A stretch of 64,000 bases of DNA from Clostridiales bacterium (GTDB lineage Bacteria; Bacillota; Clostridia; Oscillospirales; Acutalibacteraceae). Below the pieces are notes generated by a model. It had not been told where the DNA came from, did not search any database, and saw only the letters and a program-made list of their open reading frames with translations. The position numbers and the translations under genes were made by a program. The stretch covers positions 35,745 through 99,744 of the forward strand of contig JAAYIY010000037.1 in assembly GCA_012523185.1 (NCBI GenBank), read 5' to 3'. Positions 31,385 through 46,300 of the stretch are shown here, one piece after another (position 1 is the first letter of the stretch; each line of letters begins with the position of its first letter).

Positions 31385-34300
31385 ATGACAGGTTCTTATG
31401 GAAAAAGGCTGACAACGATACTACTCTTGGTATCGCTGTTATTTTCTTCATCCGGTATAAGCATAGCAGCGTCTGCTGTCGGCAGTGTGGGTGCCGACGC
31501 GGCTGGCAGTGATATTGGCGGCGACGTTTCCTCCGACACGTCCTCGACCGATATTTATACCGATGTTGAAATAGACGTTGAGGGCGGCGCCCTTTCATCC
31601 CACCTTAAGGATGTTGTTGTTGAAGGCGGCGGAATCAATGTTGACAGCGACAGATCCGGAGGCGGATTTGGCGGAGGGGACGGCTCTGTCTCCGCGCCTT
31701 ACCTCATAGAGGACGCCGACGACCTTATGGCAATGCAGTCTATCATCAATTCCGGCGCTGACGCAAACAAATACTTTAAACTTGCAAACGACATTAATTT
31801 AAGTTCTTTGAATGTATCCGATTTTTCAAGTAAAAACGGTTTTAATTCGCTCGTATCGCTTACGCCGTCTTTGAGTGACCCAAACGTGTTTTTTGAGCTT
31901 GACGGAGGCGGTTATCAGATTAAAGGGCTTGATATTTCTGTCGGAGCTTCCGACAATATTGACGCCATAGGCATTTTCGGTTACATAAACGCCTCGTCCA
32001 AGATAAAAAATGTCACTTTTTCCGACTGCAAAATCAGCATCGGAAATAAGTCCGTCGCCGCGGTGTCTATTGTCGCTGTCCAAAACTACGGCACTGTCAC
32101 CGACTGCGTTTTCAGCGATCTCACCGTTGATTTAACCGCCATGTTTTCAGACAACACTAACACGCCGTTTACAAGCGAATCTGTCAATTTGAGTTCGCAC
32201 ACCGTTTATTCCGGCGTTTCGGCTGTTGCGGCAGATAATAAAGGAACGATTAAATCATCGCAGGCGTCAGGAATAATGATTAAGCTTTTTTCCGACCGCA
32301 GATACGTGGGCGCTGTTGCGGGGCAAAACAGGCATAATATTTCTGATATTACAGTCAATGACGTTGTTGTTCATTCCTACGGAAGTAATGAAACTTCGTC
32401 ATCGACATCAAGCTTTACTGAAATTCCTTTGGGCGGAGGCAGCGAGTCAAAATATGTCGGCGGCATTGCGGGCTTCAACCGCGCCGCTTCCGGTGCGTCA
32501 AGCCCTGTTCCGTCAATTTCCGGATGCGTCATAAACATCACAGGCTCGTCGACGACAAACTTTGCGTCGGGCGACTATGTCGGCGGCATTTGCGGCTTCA
32601 ATGCCGGTTCCGTTGCCGACAGCATTGTCACAGGCAGTGTGGCAAATTCCGAGCAAGACACGTCACAAACAATGTTTGATATGACAGGTTGCGGGCGTTT
32701 CGGCGGCGTATCCGGCGCGAACACAGGCTCTGTCGAGACATCGACAGCTTATAATATCGGCATGAAATTTACAAATGAAACGGCTGACAGCGCCTTTGGC
32801 GGAATAACAGGTGAAAATGCCGGCGACATCAGCGGATGCGTTTCGTCCGGATATGCGGACGACGGCGGCAACGACGGCATTGGAGCCGGTGGAATTGCCG
32901 GTTCCGTGACGACGGGCAGCAGCCTGACAAATTGTTACACATTCGTAAAGGTCATGGGCTTTACAGACAACGGCGGTGCGGTTATCGGCAAAAACGGCAC
33001 TGTCGACGCCGTATCAACATGCCGTTGGTCGTCTGTGGCAAGCGGCACGAATTATCCTTGCCCGGACGAAGGGATAGGTTACAACGATTTATCGCGCTTT
33101 GTAAACGTTCTTAATATTTCTGACGATGCGAGCGTAACAGTCGCCAAGTCATTGATGCTTCACTCGTGGAGCGGCTCCGGCGCCGCCGCCGTTGATATGA
33201 ATATGTCAGCCAACAACGCGGCGATTACAGGCGCGGGCATTTCTCTTTCCGACACAGGCTCCTCATTTACAGTATCGTCGTCCACAGTCGGCGCCTCGGG
33301 GAGCATATCATACACAGTCAACATTTCTTTCCCGCCGGGTGTCGGCGCGTCAGCGGCTTCAATGTCGCTCGTGCTTGTTCTGCCTGTGCTTGTCACAGAC
33401 ACGACGGAGACAAATATATCGGCAAGCCCAAAGATTTTTGCGGGAGCTTCAAGAGAACACCCCATAACCATATCTTCCTACGGGGAATTTAAGTTTTTAA
33501 GTTCGGCTCCTGACGCCCACTTTAAGCTGGGCGGCGACATAACGATAGGTTCCGGATGGAAGGCTTTTGATTTCAGCGGCACGCTTGACGGCGACGGGCA
33601 TAAGGTCACGGTGTTGTCCGTCGGTCTTTTCTCAAGTGTTACCGGTCTTAGGGATTCAAAAATCTCAGTGTCCGGCTGGGAGACAGACGACGGAAATCTT
33701 GCCGGGGGCTATATACACGACCTTGAAATTGAAACATCGTCAACTGTAACAGGCTCGATGTTTTCTAAAGTGAGCAACGCCACATTAACCGACATCACTT
33801 ATGGCGGTTCAGGATCCGTCACGCTTTCATCATCAGCCGACGGCGCGCTTGTGAGCGAGATTTTCGGCAACTGCTATATGAACAAATGCTATATTTCTGT
33901 TCCTGTGAACATAACCGCGGAGGCAGGCTCAAGCGGAATAGCCGCGCTTGTCGGCAAGGTTTCCGCGGACAATTTCATAATCGACAACTGCGGCTCAAGC
34001 TCCGTTGTGACGCTTTCCAAAAATCTCGGCGGCTCGGCCGGGTTAATCGGCAGTGTCTCGGCGCTTGGCGGCAAGGGCGCTATAAGCAACTGTTACGCAA
34101 CGGGAAAGGTGCGTGTCAGCGGTTCGTCGGCATCGCTGCCGAAGGTTGCGGTCGGGACAATTGCCACAGCAGTTCACAGCAACCCCAATTTCACAGTCAC
34201 AAACAATATTTACTGCGACAGCGTGTCCGAAGCTTCCGATTCAGGCTACAGCATCGCTGCAGGCTCGTCAAATTACACGGACGGAATGTCGCTTTGGAAG

Positions 34301-37300
34301 TTTGACCAGACATATTACGAAATTTCCGTCAACGGAGGCTCTAAAGGCATTTTGATTGAAATGCCTTTAGATATAGAGGCGTTTACGGCGCTGTCAAGCG
34401 ACGACTTTGTCATATCTTCTGCCGACTCCGGGATTTTGACTTTCAGCGACAAATCCGTCGACGACGATGTGCTAAGCTTTGTCGCCACGACAATAACATC
34501 TTCAAACTTCACGACGGTAATGACAGTTCTTCACTCTCCGTCGGGACTTAAAGCGAGTGTTACTGTCAGGAGCGGGCTTTCGGAAAACAGCACGGGGTAT
34601 CTCGAAATATACACACCGCAGGATCTTGTGAGCTTTTCGGCGGGGTACGGCACGACATATGCCTATACATCGAAGGTCATGCTTTGCAACGACATAAACA
34701 TGGACGACGGCGTGACGAACCACAACAACTCCATGACAAGGCTCGCGATAACAGCCAACACCGCGTTCAGAGGCGAATTTATTGGAAAGCCCGGCTCTAA
34801 CGGAGAAAAGTTTGCCATCAAAAACCTCCGCGTGGAAAACACAATCGCCACGGCACAAATCCTCAACAATGCCACAAGTCAGTCCGCTTGCGGTTTCTTC
34901 GGATATGCCGCGGATGCTGTTTTTAAAAACTTTGCAATGATTGACTGCACTGTGGACAACACCTGTAACGGCACCGCGATACTTGTCGGCTGCACCGACG
35001 ACCTGTCTGCGACAGGATGTGTTTTTGAAAATATCGACATAATAGGCGGCTACGCGAAAAGCTCCTACACAGGCACAGGCGGCACTGCCGCTGTGACGGC
35101 GGGTTTTGTCGGGTCGCTTATAGGCGCGATAAGAAGCACCGCAACATCCGGAAACCCTTATACAATTAAAAACATTTACGTCAAGGACGTGACTGTCGGA
35201 TTTTCAAACGCCGCACACACTTTAAGAAACGTCAGTGTTGGCGGACTTATCGGCGGTTGCGCTGCCATGACAGCCGATTTGACAATCGGCGAGGATGTCA
35301 GCGTGGACGAGGTTTCCGAGCCGAGCATCATAATCGACAACGTAAGCTTGTCGGGATATCAATATGTCGGCGGAGTAATCGGCTCTGTTTTGAGGGCGCT
35401 TGCCACTCCTTTGACAAATGTCACAGCAGTCGCGGTCAACTTAACGCACCAAGGAGCAAGAGTAATAATAAACGGCGTTGACGTGAGAAAAACGGCTAAG
35501 GTTTCAAGCCTGCCCTCCACGCCCGAAAACGATAAAGTGACAATTGAAGGCACTTTTGCCGGCGGCAACGGCGGCATTTTGGGGATTTCAAGCGGCAACG
35601 GCGAAACATCTGAAATTAAAAACTGCAATGTTGATTCGGCGGACATCATTTCCATAGGCACGACATTTACAGCCGCCGCCGCCTGCGCGGGAGGAATCGC
35701 AGGATTCTTTGCGGGAAATATCAGCAGCTGCACAGTTAAAGACAGCGATATCACAGGCTTGATAGCCGGAGGAATAGTCGCGAGAGCATCAAGGACGTTT
35801 GCCGCCCAGCAGGTGACTGTAAAGGACTGCAATGTCCTTGGAGAAACAACAATTCAGAGATGTTCACCGACCGGATTGTCCTCCACGGCAAACCGAAACT
35901 CAAAGGTCGGCGGTATTGTTGCGGCAGCCGCCGGCACAGAAGTCAAAATCGAAAATTGTGGCGTCGGAAAGGGCGTAAGCGTTGCGCTTGCTCACCACTC
36001 CGGCGGTATAATCGGCGACACGATATTCAACTCTGACAACACAAGGCTTTACGTCAAAGACAGCGTGTCATATGCCACAGTCGAAAACAACTTCGCCAAC
36101 CCGTTAAACGAAGCTTCCGCAGGCGGTATAATAGGCTACGTCAACGCGGAAGCGAACCGGCTTGCCGTCGTATCGGGCAGTCCGATTATCGAAAATTGCT
36201 TTGCCGGAGGCGAGGTTAACAACACAAATGTATCATCCACCAGTCAATACGCGGGCGGAATACTCGGATATTACAGCTATTCGACGGTCAACACATCGAG
36301 CGGAAATGTTCTGATATCCAATTGTGTCTCCGCGGCGCAGATAAACAATAACCTGTCTTACAGCCCAAGCTACGGCGGCAAAATCATCGGTCATGTATCC
36401 TCAACTGCCGTCCTTATGGGCACAAGCGCCGCATACACGGTGTCGGGAGTCGCTGTTTCAAGCTATTTCCTTCCCGACGACCATTCAACCGATAATTCAC
36501 AGTCAAAAGCGGCATACGGCGACTCTGCCGTCGAAAGCGACACAGGCGCCATCTCGACATATGCCGACATCAACAAGCCAAACGGTCAGTCGATTTATCC
36601 GAGCGCCCCGGTCATTATTGACGCGACGCCTGTTGGAGGCGTCGTCAAAACGACTGCGACAATCACTGTTTCCAATCTGCCGGGCTCGTCTTACATCGGC
36701 TATAATGAAAACGCGAGGCTTGTTTTCAACACAGATTCCATGATGACTCCTTACGGCAAAATGGTTTCCGGCTGGTGTTCGCTTGATAATGACGCGATAG
36801 AAATAACATCCGCCACAGCGGGGACATCGTCAACAAGCGCTGTTGTCAACATAACCGGCTACGAAAATACCGACAGCGGAATTTTCGGGAAATATGAGGC
36901 GCAAGGCCTTTATATACCGGGAACGGACGAGCTTGCATCACTCCATGTCTGCATTGAAATCAAGTGTGTAAACTTCCTTGACTTCAACCTTTCGGGCAGC
37001 GGCACGCAGACAGATCCGTTTATCATCATGACAAAAAAGGATCTTGACTCCTTGAGATATGCCGACGAGACTTCTGGCTCATACGATATGTATTATTACG
37101 AGCTTGGAGCAGACATAGTTTTTTCGGCGGATGATTTTGTCGTCGGCGGATCATTTTATAATTCCGGCAAGTTATTTGAGCCTATCGGCTTTAACGCGGG
37201 CACTCCCTTGAGCATGACGACATTTTGCGGCAGCTTTTCCGGCAAGAGGACGTCAACAGGTGTCCAGCATTATATCAGCGGTCTAAAGATTAACAGCGCC

Positions 37301-40300
37301 GGTACGCACAGCGCTTTATTCGCGCGTGCCGACGGGGCGGTGTTCACCGACCTGCAATTTACAGACACAGCTGTAACGTCGACAGGAAACGCCGAAAGCT
37401 TGACAAATTATTATACGGCGGCGCTCGTCGGATACGCTGTGGATACGCAGTTTTCAAACATCAGCTTTGACGGCACAAACATAACGGCGGTGGCGTTTAC
37501 AACATATGTGAACGGCTATGCGGGCACTGTCGCGGCATATGCCGTCGACTCGTCGGTCGAAGATTGTGTCATAACAGACTCAAAAATCAATTCCGCCTCT
37601 TACATAGGCGGTGTGTTCGGTCATGCCCACCGTTCCGCATCAGGCACGCAAAACACCATTTCAGACACAGTCATTACGGGCTTTAATGCCGCGTCATCAG
37701 ATATCGGCGTCAGCTCGATTCTTGACATTGCCGCCGGCGTCGCCGGTGAGTTCAGCGGCGACATATCAAACGTGACGGTTAACGGCACAGGCGTGATAAA
37801 CGGCAGCCGCGCGTCGGGTGTCGTCGGTATGCTCGATGAAACAGGTTTAAACAGGCTTACAATTTCAGACACGGCGGTCAACGGCTCTATCTCGATTGTC
37901 AGCGACTCGATAAAAAGCAATGTCGCGGCGGCCGGAATTGTCGCAAAGATAAAAAACAGCCAGCTTATTAATCCGACGACAGAGGCGCTTTTGATTGAAA
38001 GATGCACTGTCGGCAACAAGGTTTCGATTTCCGCACAATATTTTGCGGGCGGTATAGTCGGAAACTGCCAAAGCCTGTCGGGGGCGTCGCCTAACGCTTC
38101 AATAGAAATAAAAGACTCGTCGTCGTTTGCGACTGTCGTCGCGGAGGATTCGCAAAACGGCACATCTGCTTATATGCAGGGTGTCGCGTCGGCTGTTATA
38201 TCATACATTTACACAGGGAATGTTCTTAAAATAACAAATGTTATCGCCGGTGGAGCAGTCAGGGCGGCAAAGCACTCCGCGGGCATAATCGGAGCAATCG
38301 ACGGCGGCACGATCCAGAACTATTCCGAAACACTGATATCAAATTGTGTCATTTCGGCTAAAATACGATACACTGCAAATAGCAGGCAGCCGGAGGGATG
38401 CAGCCTTGGGCTTGCCATCGCTTCCGTTACGACGTCTGTCTTGCCTTTAGGCGTTTCATATGTCAAGGCGCCGTTTGCAAACCTCTATTATTCAAGCTAC
38501 CAAAACAGTTCTGTTTCGCTTACGGGCGACAACGCCATAAACTCCTCTTCCGCCCCCAATTTTGGCGCGACATTGTGCAATCTTCAAGAAAAGGTCTTTT
38601 ACTTCGACTCCACCGGTCAGCCTTCCGATATAACGCTTTCGAGCGATCCGTTGGCGCTCTCCTCTGCAAACATGAAGGTCGAAGCTTTAAACGGCTCACA
38701 AATCGGCGCCGGTGAGGATTTCACCGAATTTAATGCGCCGACAAATGTCAGCTTTGAGCTTTCCGGAATTGCGAGCAGGGACGAGTCGGGCAGCAGCAGC
38801 AACCTTTTCTCCTACAACTTGCTGACAAACGTAATGACGCCGGGCGACATTGGCAGCGGTTATGCCGTTTTGATGTACAGAAACGGCATAGAGATAGGCG
38901 TCGGGATTTCTGTGAGCAGCGGCGGCGGCAGCGGCACAGCTGACGACCCATACACTATTAAAAACATTCCGGATCTCGAAATGATTCGCATAAATGAAGA
39001 GGGCAATCGAAGCTGTTACTATATTCTTGAGGCGGATCTTGATTTCACCGGTTACAACTCCGGAGATCCCTCCCAAATATATGAGCTTATTCCGCAATTC
39101 ACAGGCCATCTGAACGGTTCCAATCATGCGATTATAAACTTAAACATAAGCAATTACAGCACGACCGAAACAGGATTTTTCGGGACGGTGACATCAGGCG
39201 CGGGCATTGAGAATCTTGCTTTTGAAAGCTGTTCCGTTACCGGAGTCGGCAATGTCGGCACAGTTGCGGGCTTGTCGTCGGGAGCGATAAAGAATGTCAC
39301 GGTAAGCGCAAGTGATGTTTCGGACACCTTTTTCTATGTGCCGGACGGCGGCTATTCCTTGGGCGATGTAGTTTGCTATTACGCGTCAAGCGACGACTAT
39401 TCGTTTTATTCGTGCAAGCAGGCATATGTTTTTGACGCTGCAAACGCGCAGGATTATCTTCCGAACGCGGCGTCAAGCTCCTATTGGACAAAAATAAGCA
39501 ACTGGTCTCCCGAAAAAAGCTTTTCGGCGGGAGAATATTGTTGGTATTCCGACACAATTTATGTGGCGTCGAGCGCGATAGCCGCAAACGCGACCTTCCA
39601 GAGTTCGCTTTGGTCTGCTGTCACAGTCGCGGCGACAGTGTCTAATGTCGGCGGCATTGCCGGCAGCTCGTCTTACGCCATATCCGATTGTGAAGTAAAC
39701 GGACAGGGCGGCGGCGGCAGCTCTGTAAAGGGCGGGCGCAACGTCGGCGGCATTGTCGGCAAAGCGACCGCGGGCATATCCGGCTGCATCGTCTTAGACG
39801 GCACATTGATAAAAGCATCTGATTCATTTGAGGGCAACGCCGGCGGCATCGTCGGCAGATCAGACACGGGAGCTTCCGACTGCCATGTCGAATCAGCCTC
39901 AATATTCTCCGAAAATTTAGCCGGCGGTATTGTAGGGTACACTGAAGCGTCGTCAAAAAATATGGTGTTCAGCTCCTGCTTTGTCGGCGGTGATGAAACG
40001 TCAGTGAGCGTTGAAGCCGTGGGACACGCGGCGGGCATAGCCGCAAAGGCAAGGGGAAGCAGCGTGCAGCAATCATATGAACTGCACATTACGGACTGCA
40101 TCGTATATTCCGACGTTGATATAAAATCATTAAGGTCATCCGCCGCCGGAATTCTATCTTATCTAAACCAATATTTAAGGGTTGTCGGCATAACGGGGTG
40201 TGAAAGCTATGCGTCCGTGCAGGCGACGCAAACGGCCGACACAGTCTCCGAAAAAAATGCCGCCGCGGGCATACTTGCTTACACAGACAAAAACAACGTA

Positions 40301-43300
40301 AACGTAAGATACATCAACATCCAAAACTGTGTCGGCGGCGGTTCCTTGCAGGCTTATTTTTACATAGGCGGCATTGTAGGATACTTCCAAAGCGCCCCGG
40401 AGCAGGAATCTAATAAAAAGGGCGACGCCGCAAGGCGCGCGCCGGGCAATGCCGACCCAAGGCTTGTCAGCGACTGCATTGTCAGCGCGTCTGTGCATAC
40501 ATGGAGCGGTTTAAATGAAGGCGTCGGTATACTTGTCGGCTACATCACGACAAGCATTGTAACGGACTCTCCCGCGACTCCGTTTATATATGCTTTCAAC
40601 AACAATTATTACACATCCTATGTCACCACTCTTAAAAATGACGGTGTTGACATTAAGCCGCTGGGTCAAAACCTCACAGAAAATCAATACACAGGTCTTG
40701 TTGTATATGATGTCGCCAAAAACGTCCAAAACGGCTCGTTCACAGTCAACAACAACCAATGGCTGACAGGTGAAGGCTATGACGTCGGCGAGGTTGTTTT
40801 AAACGAGGGCAAATACTATGTCTGCGTCAATCCGCACACGTCGTCGGGTGCCCAATTTAACCCGTCGTCGTCCGATTGGAAGGAGGCCGCGGCATGGATT
40901 TCCGGACAATCATACGCGTCAGGAGACATTTGTCTTTACGGCGACACAATATATTCGGCGCTGTCGGGATACACTGCGCCGGAGCCGCCCTCGGACGACA
41001 ATTCTGATTGGGATATTGTAACAGTCGTCAAAAACGACTATCTTTGGATTCCGCAAAACAAATATATTGCCGGCGATATAACTTATTTCAATGGCGGGTT
41101 TTACATCTGCGCGGCAGCGCACACGTCAGGCGTTTATTTTGCCGACGACACCGCGAATTGGACTGCCGTAAGTGAATGGGAGCCGACAGCGTCCTATTCC
41201 GAGGGCGGCTATTGCTCGTATGGCTTCGCTGTTTATTCAGCACAGGCGGCACACACATCCTCCGCGTCTTTTGCCGCCGATGCCGACAAATGGAAAATTG
41301 AAACCGAGGTTTTGTTTGGCTATTCGCACACAGCGCTTGTCCTGCCTTACAGCGGGACGTCAAGTGACAACTCTTTTAAAAGACCTGTCAGCGTTGTGTT
41401 TACATCCGCCGTTGGCACGGACGACATGGCGTTGACTTCAGCGCCGGACATCACCGTTTACACAGACGGCGCTTCTCACGTCAGAACAATCAAGATAAAC
41501 GACGTTTACGCGACAAACAGCGACCACTATTCCGACAGCCTCATTGAAGTCGGCGGCAGGAAGACATCTGTCCTCACCGCTGTCGAAAATGACCATGTCA
41601 GCCCGGAGTGTGACTTGATTGTCGATCTCGGTCACGGACTTATTGTCGGCATACCCGTGAGCGCGCTCAAAACGGGTATGGTGAGCAACGGCAAATTTGA
41701 AACGCCTTACCTAATCAATAACGAGGACGATTTTGTCAAATACTTCTTTGGCGAGCTTGCTAAAGGAGCATACTTAAGTAATTATTACAAACAGGCGGCA
41801 GACCTTGATTTTACCGTGATATTGTCCGGCATTTCCGATTTGGGCAAGTCGTTTAAGCCGATTGGCGCGACTGAGAACGCAATGTTCACAGGAGGATATG
41901 ACGGCGGCGGCTATACGATTCGCGGATTTGAATACAACGGCGGCACATCTGATTACTGCGGCTTGTTCGGCTATGTCAGCGACAGTTCTCTCGGAAAAGA
42001 CGACAGCATGCTCAAAAATATTCACATCGAGCTTGGTGAGGGCGGTGTTTCGGGAGGTAAAAATGTCGGAGGGCTTGCAGGTTATTATTCTTCAAGATGT
42101 GTGATAACAAACTGCTCGGTTGTTTTTTCTTCCGCTTCGGGAAGCGACAGGGTGGGCGGACTTGTCGGTTACATGAAGGACGGGGCGCTTGCCGGGTGCT
42201 TTACATCGTGCGACGTCAGGACGTCGGATCACACCACAGAAAGCGGTAGCTTAAAATCAGCCGGCGGCTTAATAGGGTTTTATGACTACTCGACGACCGA
42301 CGGCGTGATACTCATCAAAGAAAGCTTTTCATCATCAGATGTAATAGCCTATTATTACGCTTCCGGATTTGTGGGCAAGGTGGCGTATTCAGACATTTAC
42401 AGCCACGGAAACATTTATCTTGTCGACTGCTATTTTACAGGTTCTGTTTGCGCCCATTACTTATTTAACAATGTGAGCGGAGCGGACCATCCGGTGTCGA
42501 TACTTGTCGGTCACCCGGAGGTGTACAAACAAAGCATATCCAAAGCCGCATCCGTTGACAACGAATATGTCCTTGCGCAGGATGTCTATGTCGCGGGGAC
42601 AAATGTGACGCAATATGTCGGCAACATAAGCAACGATAAATACTATCCCGTGCTGTTTGGCACAAGCCAGGAAATATCGTCCGGCATTTTAGACGGGGTC
42701 GAATACGAGTCGAGAAACGTGTATTATGACGCGACTGTATTAGGCACCATCTCTGTTGATACCGCTTCAAACACGACGGGAAAACCGGACATCATTATTG
42801 CCGATACCGGCGAATTTACAGACAACTACAGGGGAGACATATCTAACGATGCCAAGGGAAGCATGGAAGAAACGGCGATCGAATACGCCAAGACATCAGA
42901 CCTTGTTTCAACCGACGCAAAGTTTGGCTCGTCTGTATGGGACTATTCCGACACAGGCTCTTATCCGTCACTTGAGATGCTTGACAGCTACTCAAACGCT
43001 TTTTCAAGGATTTCAGCCATGCCGCTGTTTATTGACGAAAGGGAAGCGCGCGATGTTTCCGATGTTTCATATTGCGGAATCCAATACAGCACGAGCGTTG
43101 CCGACGTTGTTTTAAACAGCGACAGCACCGAATCCTCCGTCAGCGTCTCGTCGTCAGTTTACTCGCAGGGCAGCGACACTGTGCCATACAGTGACAAATA
43201 TGACATAAACCTTTACGGCAACGGCTCGGGAGGCTCGGCTGTGAAGTCAACCGATCTCCTATTCAGAGATAAGTCTGACGAAGAAAGGATTATGATACTC

Positions 43301-46300
43301 AGAAACTGCTGTTTTACAAGCGACAAAGGCAAATCAAGAAATATCCAAACGCCTTATGTCACGCTCAGCGCCACTGTCAACGGTTTTGCGGTCAGCCGAA
43401 ATATAAGGCTCACCTTCAAGGCGCTTATCAACTCTTATTACATCTCGACAGAACGTCAATTAAGAGCGATTATGAACGCCAAGCTGCCATACGGGCAGCC
43501 GTACAGCGAAAATGACAACAACTCGTCCGCTGTCGCAAAGTTTGAAGTTTTTCACTATGATGACGGCACCACCACCCATTCAGCTACGGCCGGTTCGTCA
43601 AACATTTATCTTTGTTCCGACATTGAGCTGAACGGAAGCGAGGCGTTTAATCCGATATCAGGATTTGAGGGAAATTTCAACGGCATGGACTGTGTCGTCA
43701 GCAATCTGTACATAAATAAGCCCGGCGTAAACAACATAGGCTTCTTCACATCACTTTCCACGAATCAAAAGAAAATAAACAGCATTGTCCTGGAAAATGT
43801 AAAGGTGATCGGCGAAAACAATGTCGGAGCTTTTATCGGCAACCTTGACGGAGCAGTTTATATTAACGACTGTGTTGTAAGCACTAACCGCATTGAGGCT
43901 TTTGAACATGAAAACCCCGACGGCACGCCAAAGGGAGCGGGCAGTTTCACAGATAACAATGCTTATATCCCAGTCTCGGAGTGCATCGTATCGGGCAATC
44001 AAAATGTCGGCGGTCTTATCGGAATGATGACGCAGGGTACAATAGGAGATTGGGCTGATATCAGCAAGAACAACAGCGAGCAGGCAAGCGGCGCTGATGT
44101 CGGAGTTATGGGGCAAAGGTGTGTCGGCGGGTTTGTCGGCGCCATTACCCCCAATACGGCAAATGACACGACAAGCATCACGAACTGTTTTGCCAAGGGC
44201 AACGTTTCATCGGCCTCAAAAGTGCAAGTAAACACAAACGCGCCAAACTACTATTCCTACGGCGGCTTTGCAGGCTCGGCGAAGGGGATTGCAGGCAACA
44301 CGACGTCGCTTATCAATTACGCGTTTGCCACAGGCAAGGTTGAGATAGATTTTGACACAATAACAAACACCACATACACATACAAAATCGGCGTCGGCGG
44401 ATTCTGCGGCGTCACGGAAGTCAACCTGCAAAACTGCTTTTCAAGCGGCGCCGTGAGTGTCAGTGCCGGCAATATCTCATCATTCTCCGGTCAGACCTTG
44501 CGTCTCGGAGTCGGCGGCCTTGCCGGATACAGCAGCGCAGTCATAAGCAACTCATATTCAGGCTCGTCAGTCGGTTTCGATTACGGCTCGGATTTATTTG
44601 ACGCCACGGGTTTCTCAATTGTCGGCATCGGCGGAGTTTGCGGGATTTCATCAGAAAATGTTACAAAGGTTTATTCCTCGGGGAATATCGTAATGTCTCA
44701 CATCGGAGCGTCGGCATTTAAATTCATGTTCTATGGCGGTTCTGTAGGCTATATCGGCAGCTCTGCAAATGTCAGCAAGACATATTATGACACATGGACA
44801 AACAACATTGCAGACCTCACCGCGCTCGGCGGCAACAGCTCCGACAACGACATGAGAGACGGCGGCGTGGCGGATTTGCCCGACAATGTGTGCAGTTACA
44901 CCACCGACCAGTTCAGCGACGGCACTGTAATAGGCTCGTCAAAGCTTCCGTCCGCCGACTGGGGCACCAACAACAACTCATATCCCTACCTGAAGGCGAT
45001 GTTCGACAGCGATGTTTCCAGCTATATAAGATATCCCTCCGTTCTTAGCGTCATAGCCATCAGGCCAAACGAGCGCGATACAACCGCCCGTATGGAAAAC
45101 AGGGGATACAGCATGGCTCTTACGATGCCCGACAGCATTGTCATTGAGGATACAAATGGGAATATTGTCGAATACAGTATCAGCTGGAACGTTCCCGAAA
45201 CAAAGGGCGCAGTCGGCGTAATCAGCTCCGGCGGCAACATTTACGCGCCTGTCAGGACGAGCAACGTCGCGCAGTATTTAAGCCTCATCGCCTGGATAAC
45301 AGGCTATGAGGAAAACGAAGATTACAACGGCGACGGCGTGACAAAGTATGACAACGACGGGGAAACAGACGGATACAGAAAGTACGCGGAGAGAGATGTC
45401 GACAAGCTTTATCAAAGAATGGACGGGACGGCGGACTACCCTTACTTAATCTCGTCTGTGCTTGACCTTGAATATATCAACTTCACCACCGGCTCCGGCT
45501 GGGATTCATCAAGCACAAATAATTTCCGCGGTCAATGGTTTTCGCCGCTTATCGGCGGCGTTAACGGTGGCGTCAACACAGAGGGCAAGGTCTATTTTAA
45601 GCTGATAACAAATATTGACATGACTCAGGATGTGCATATCGACGCGGCCGGAAACACAGTCATAGGCGCTCATGGCAGCAACGCGACACCCTATGTTGTG
45701 AACGCGATTAACTCTATGGCGGGCAACACATATTATCCCGACCTCGGCAACATGGGCAACAGCATTTCATTCAAGGGGATTTCTATTGACGGAAACGACT
45801 ATATAATCAAAAACTATGATTCAACAGCCCCGTTTATAAGCACTCTCGACTCAACTTCAGAGCTGAAAGACATCCTTTTCATGGACGTCAAAATCAAGAA
45901 CAGCGGCACAGGCGACTGCGCCCTTATCGGAGAAAACAACGGCTTGATTGACGGACTGACAGTTTATAACAACGGCGCGGCCGAAAGAGTTATATCGGCT
46001 TCCGACGGCAACGCCGCCGCCATTGCCGCCGTCAACAACAGCACAATCAAAAACTGTGTCGCCAAAATTGACGTCGCGGCGGCGGGTATAGATTCTTACG
46101 TCGGCGGGATTGCCGCCGTCAATAACGGAACAATTCTTCAATCGACATCGGCGGGTTCCGTGACGGCAGGCGCGGGTACGCTCGCGGCAGGCGGGATAGC
46201 GGGCAAAAACAACTACGAAAAGTCAATAACAGCAAGCTTTTCATCCGGCAGTGTCTCCGGCGCCTCGTCGTCGTTTGTCGGCGGATTAGTCGGCAGGAAT

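Noticed and set aside
31385..31480. The giant protein as another SipW-type substrate
   Set aside because: Its leader ends in an ordinary Ala-x-Ala site with no aromatic WF or YF junction, so conventional signal peptidase is more likely.
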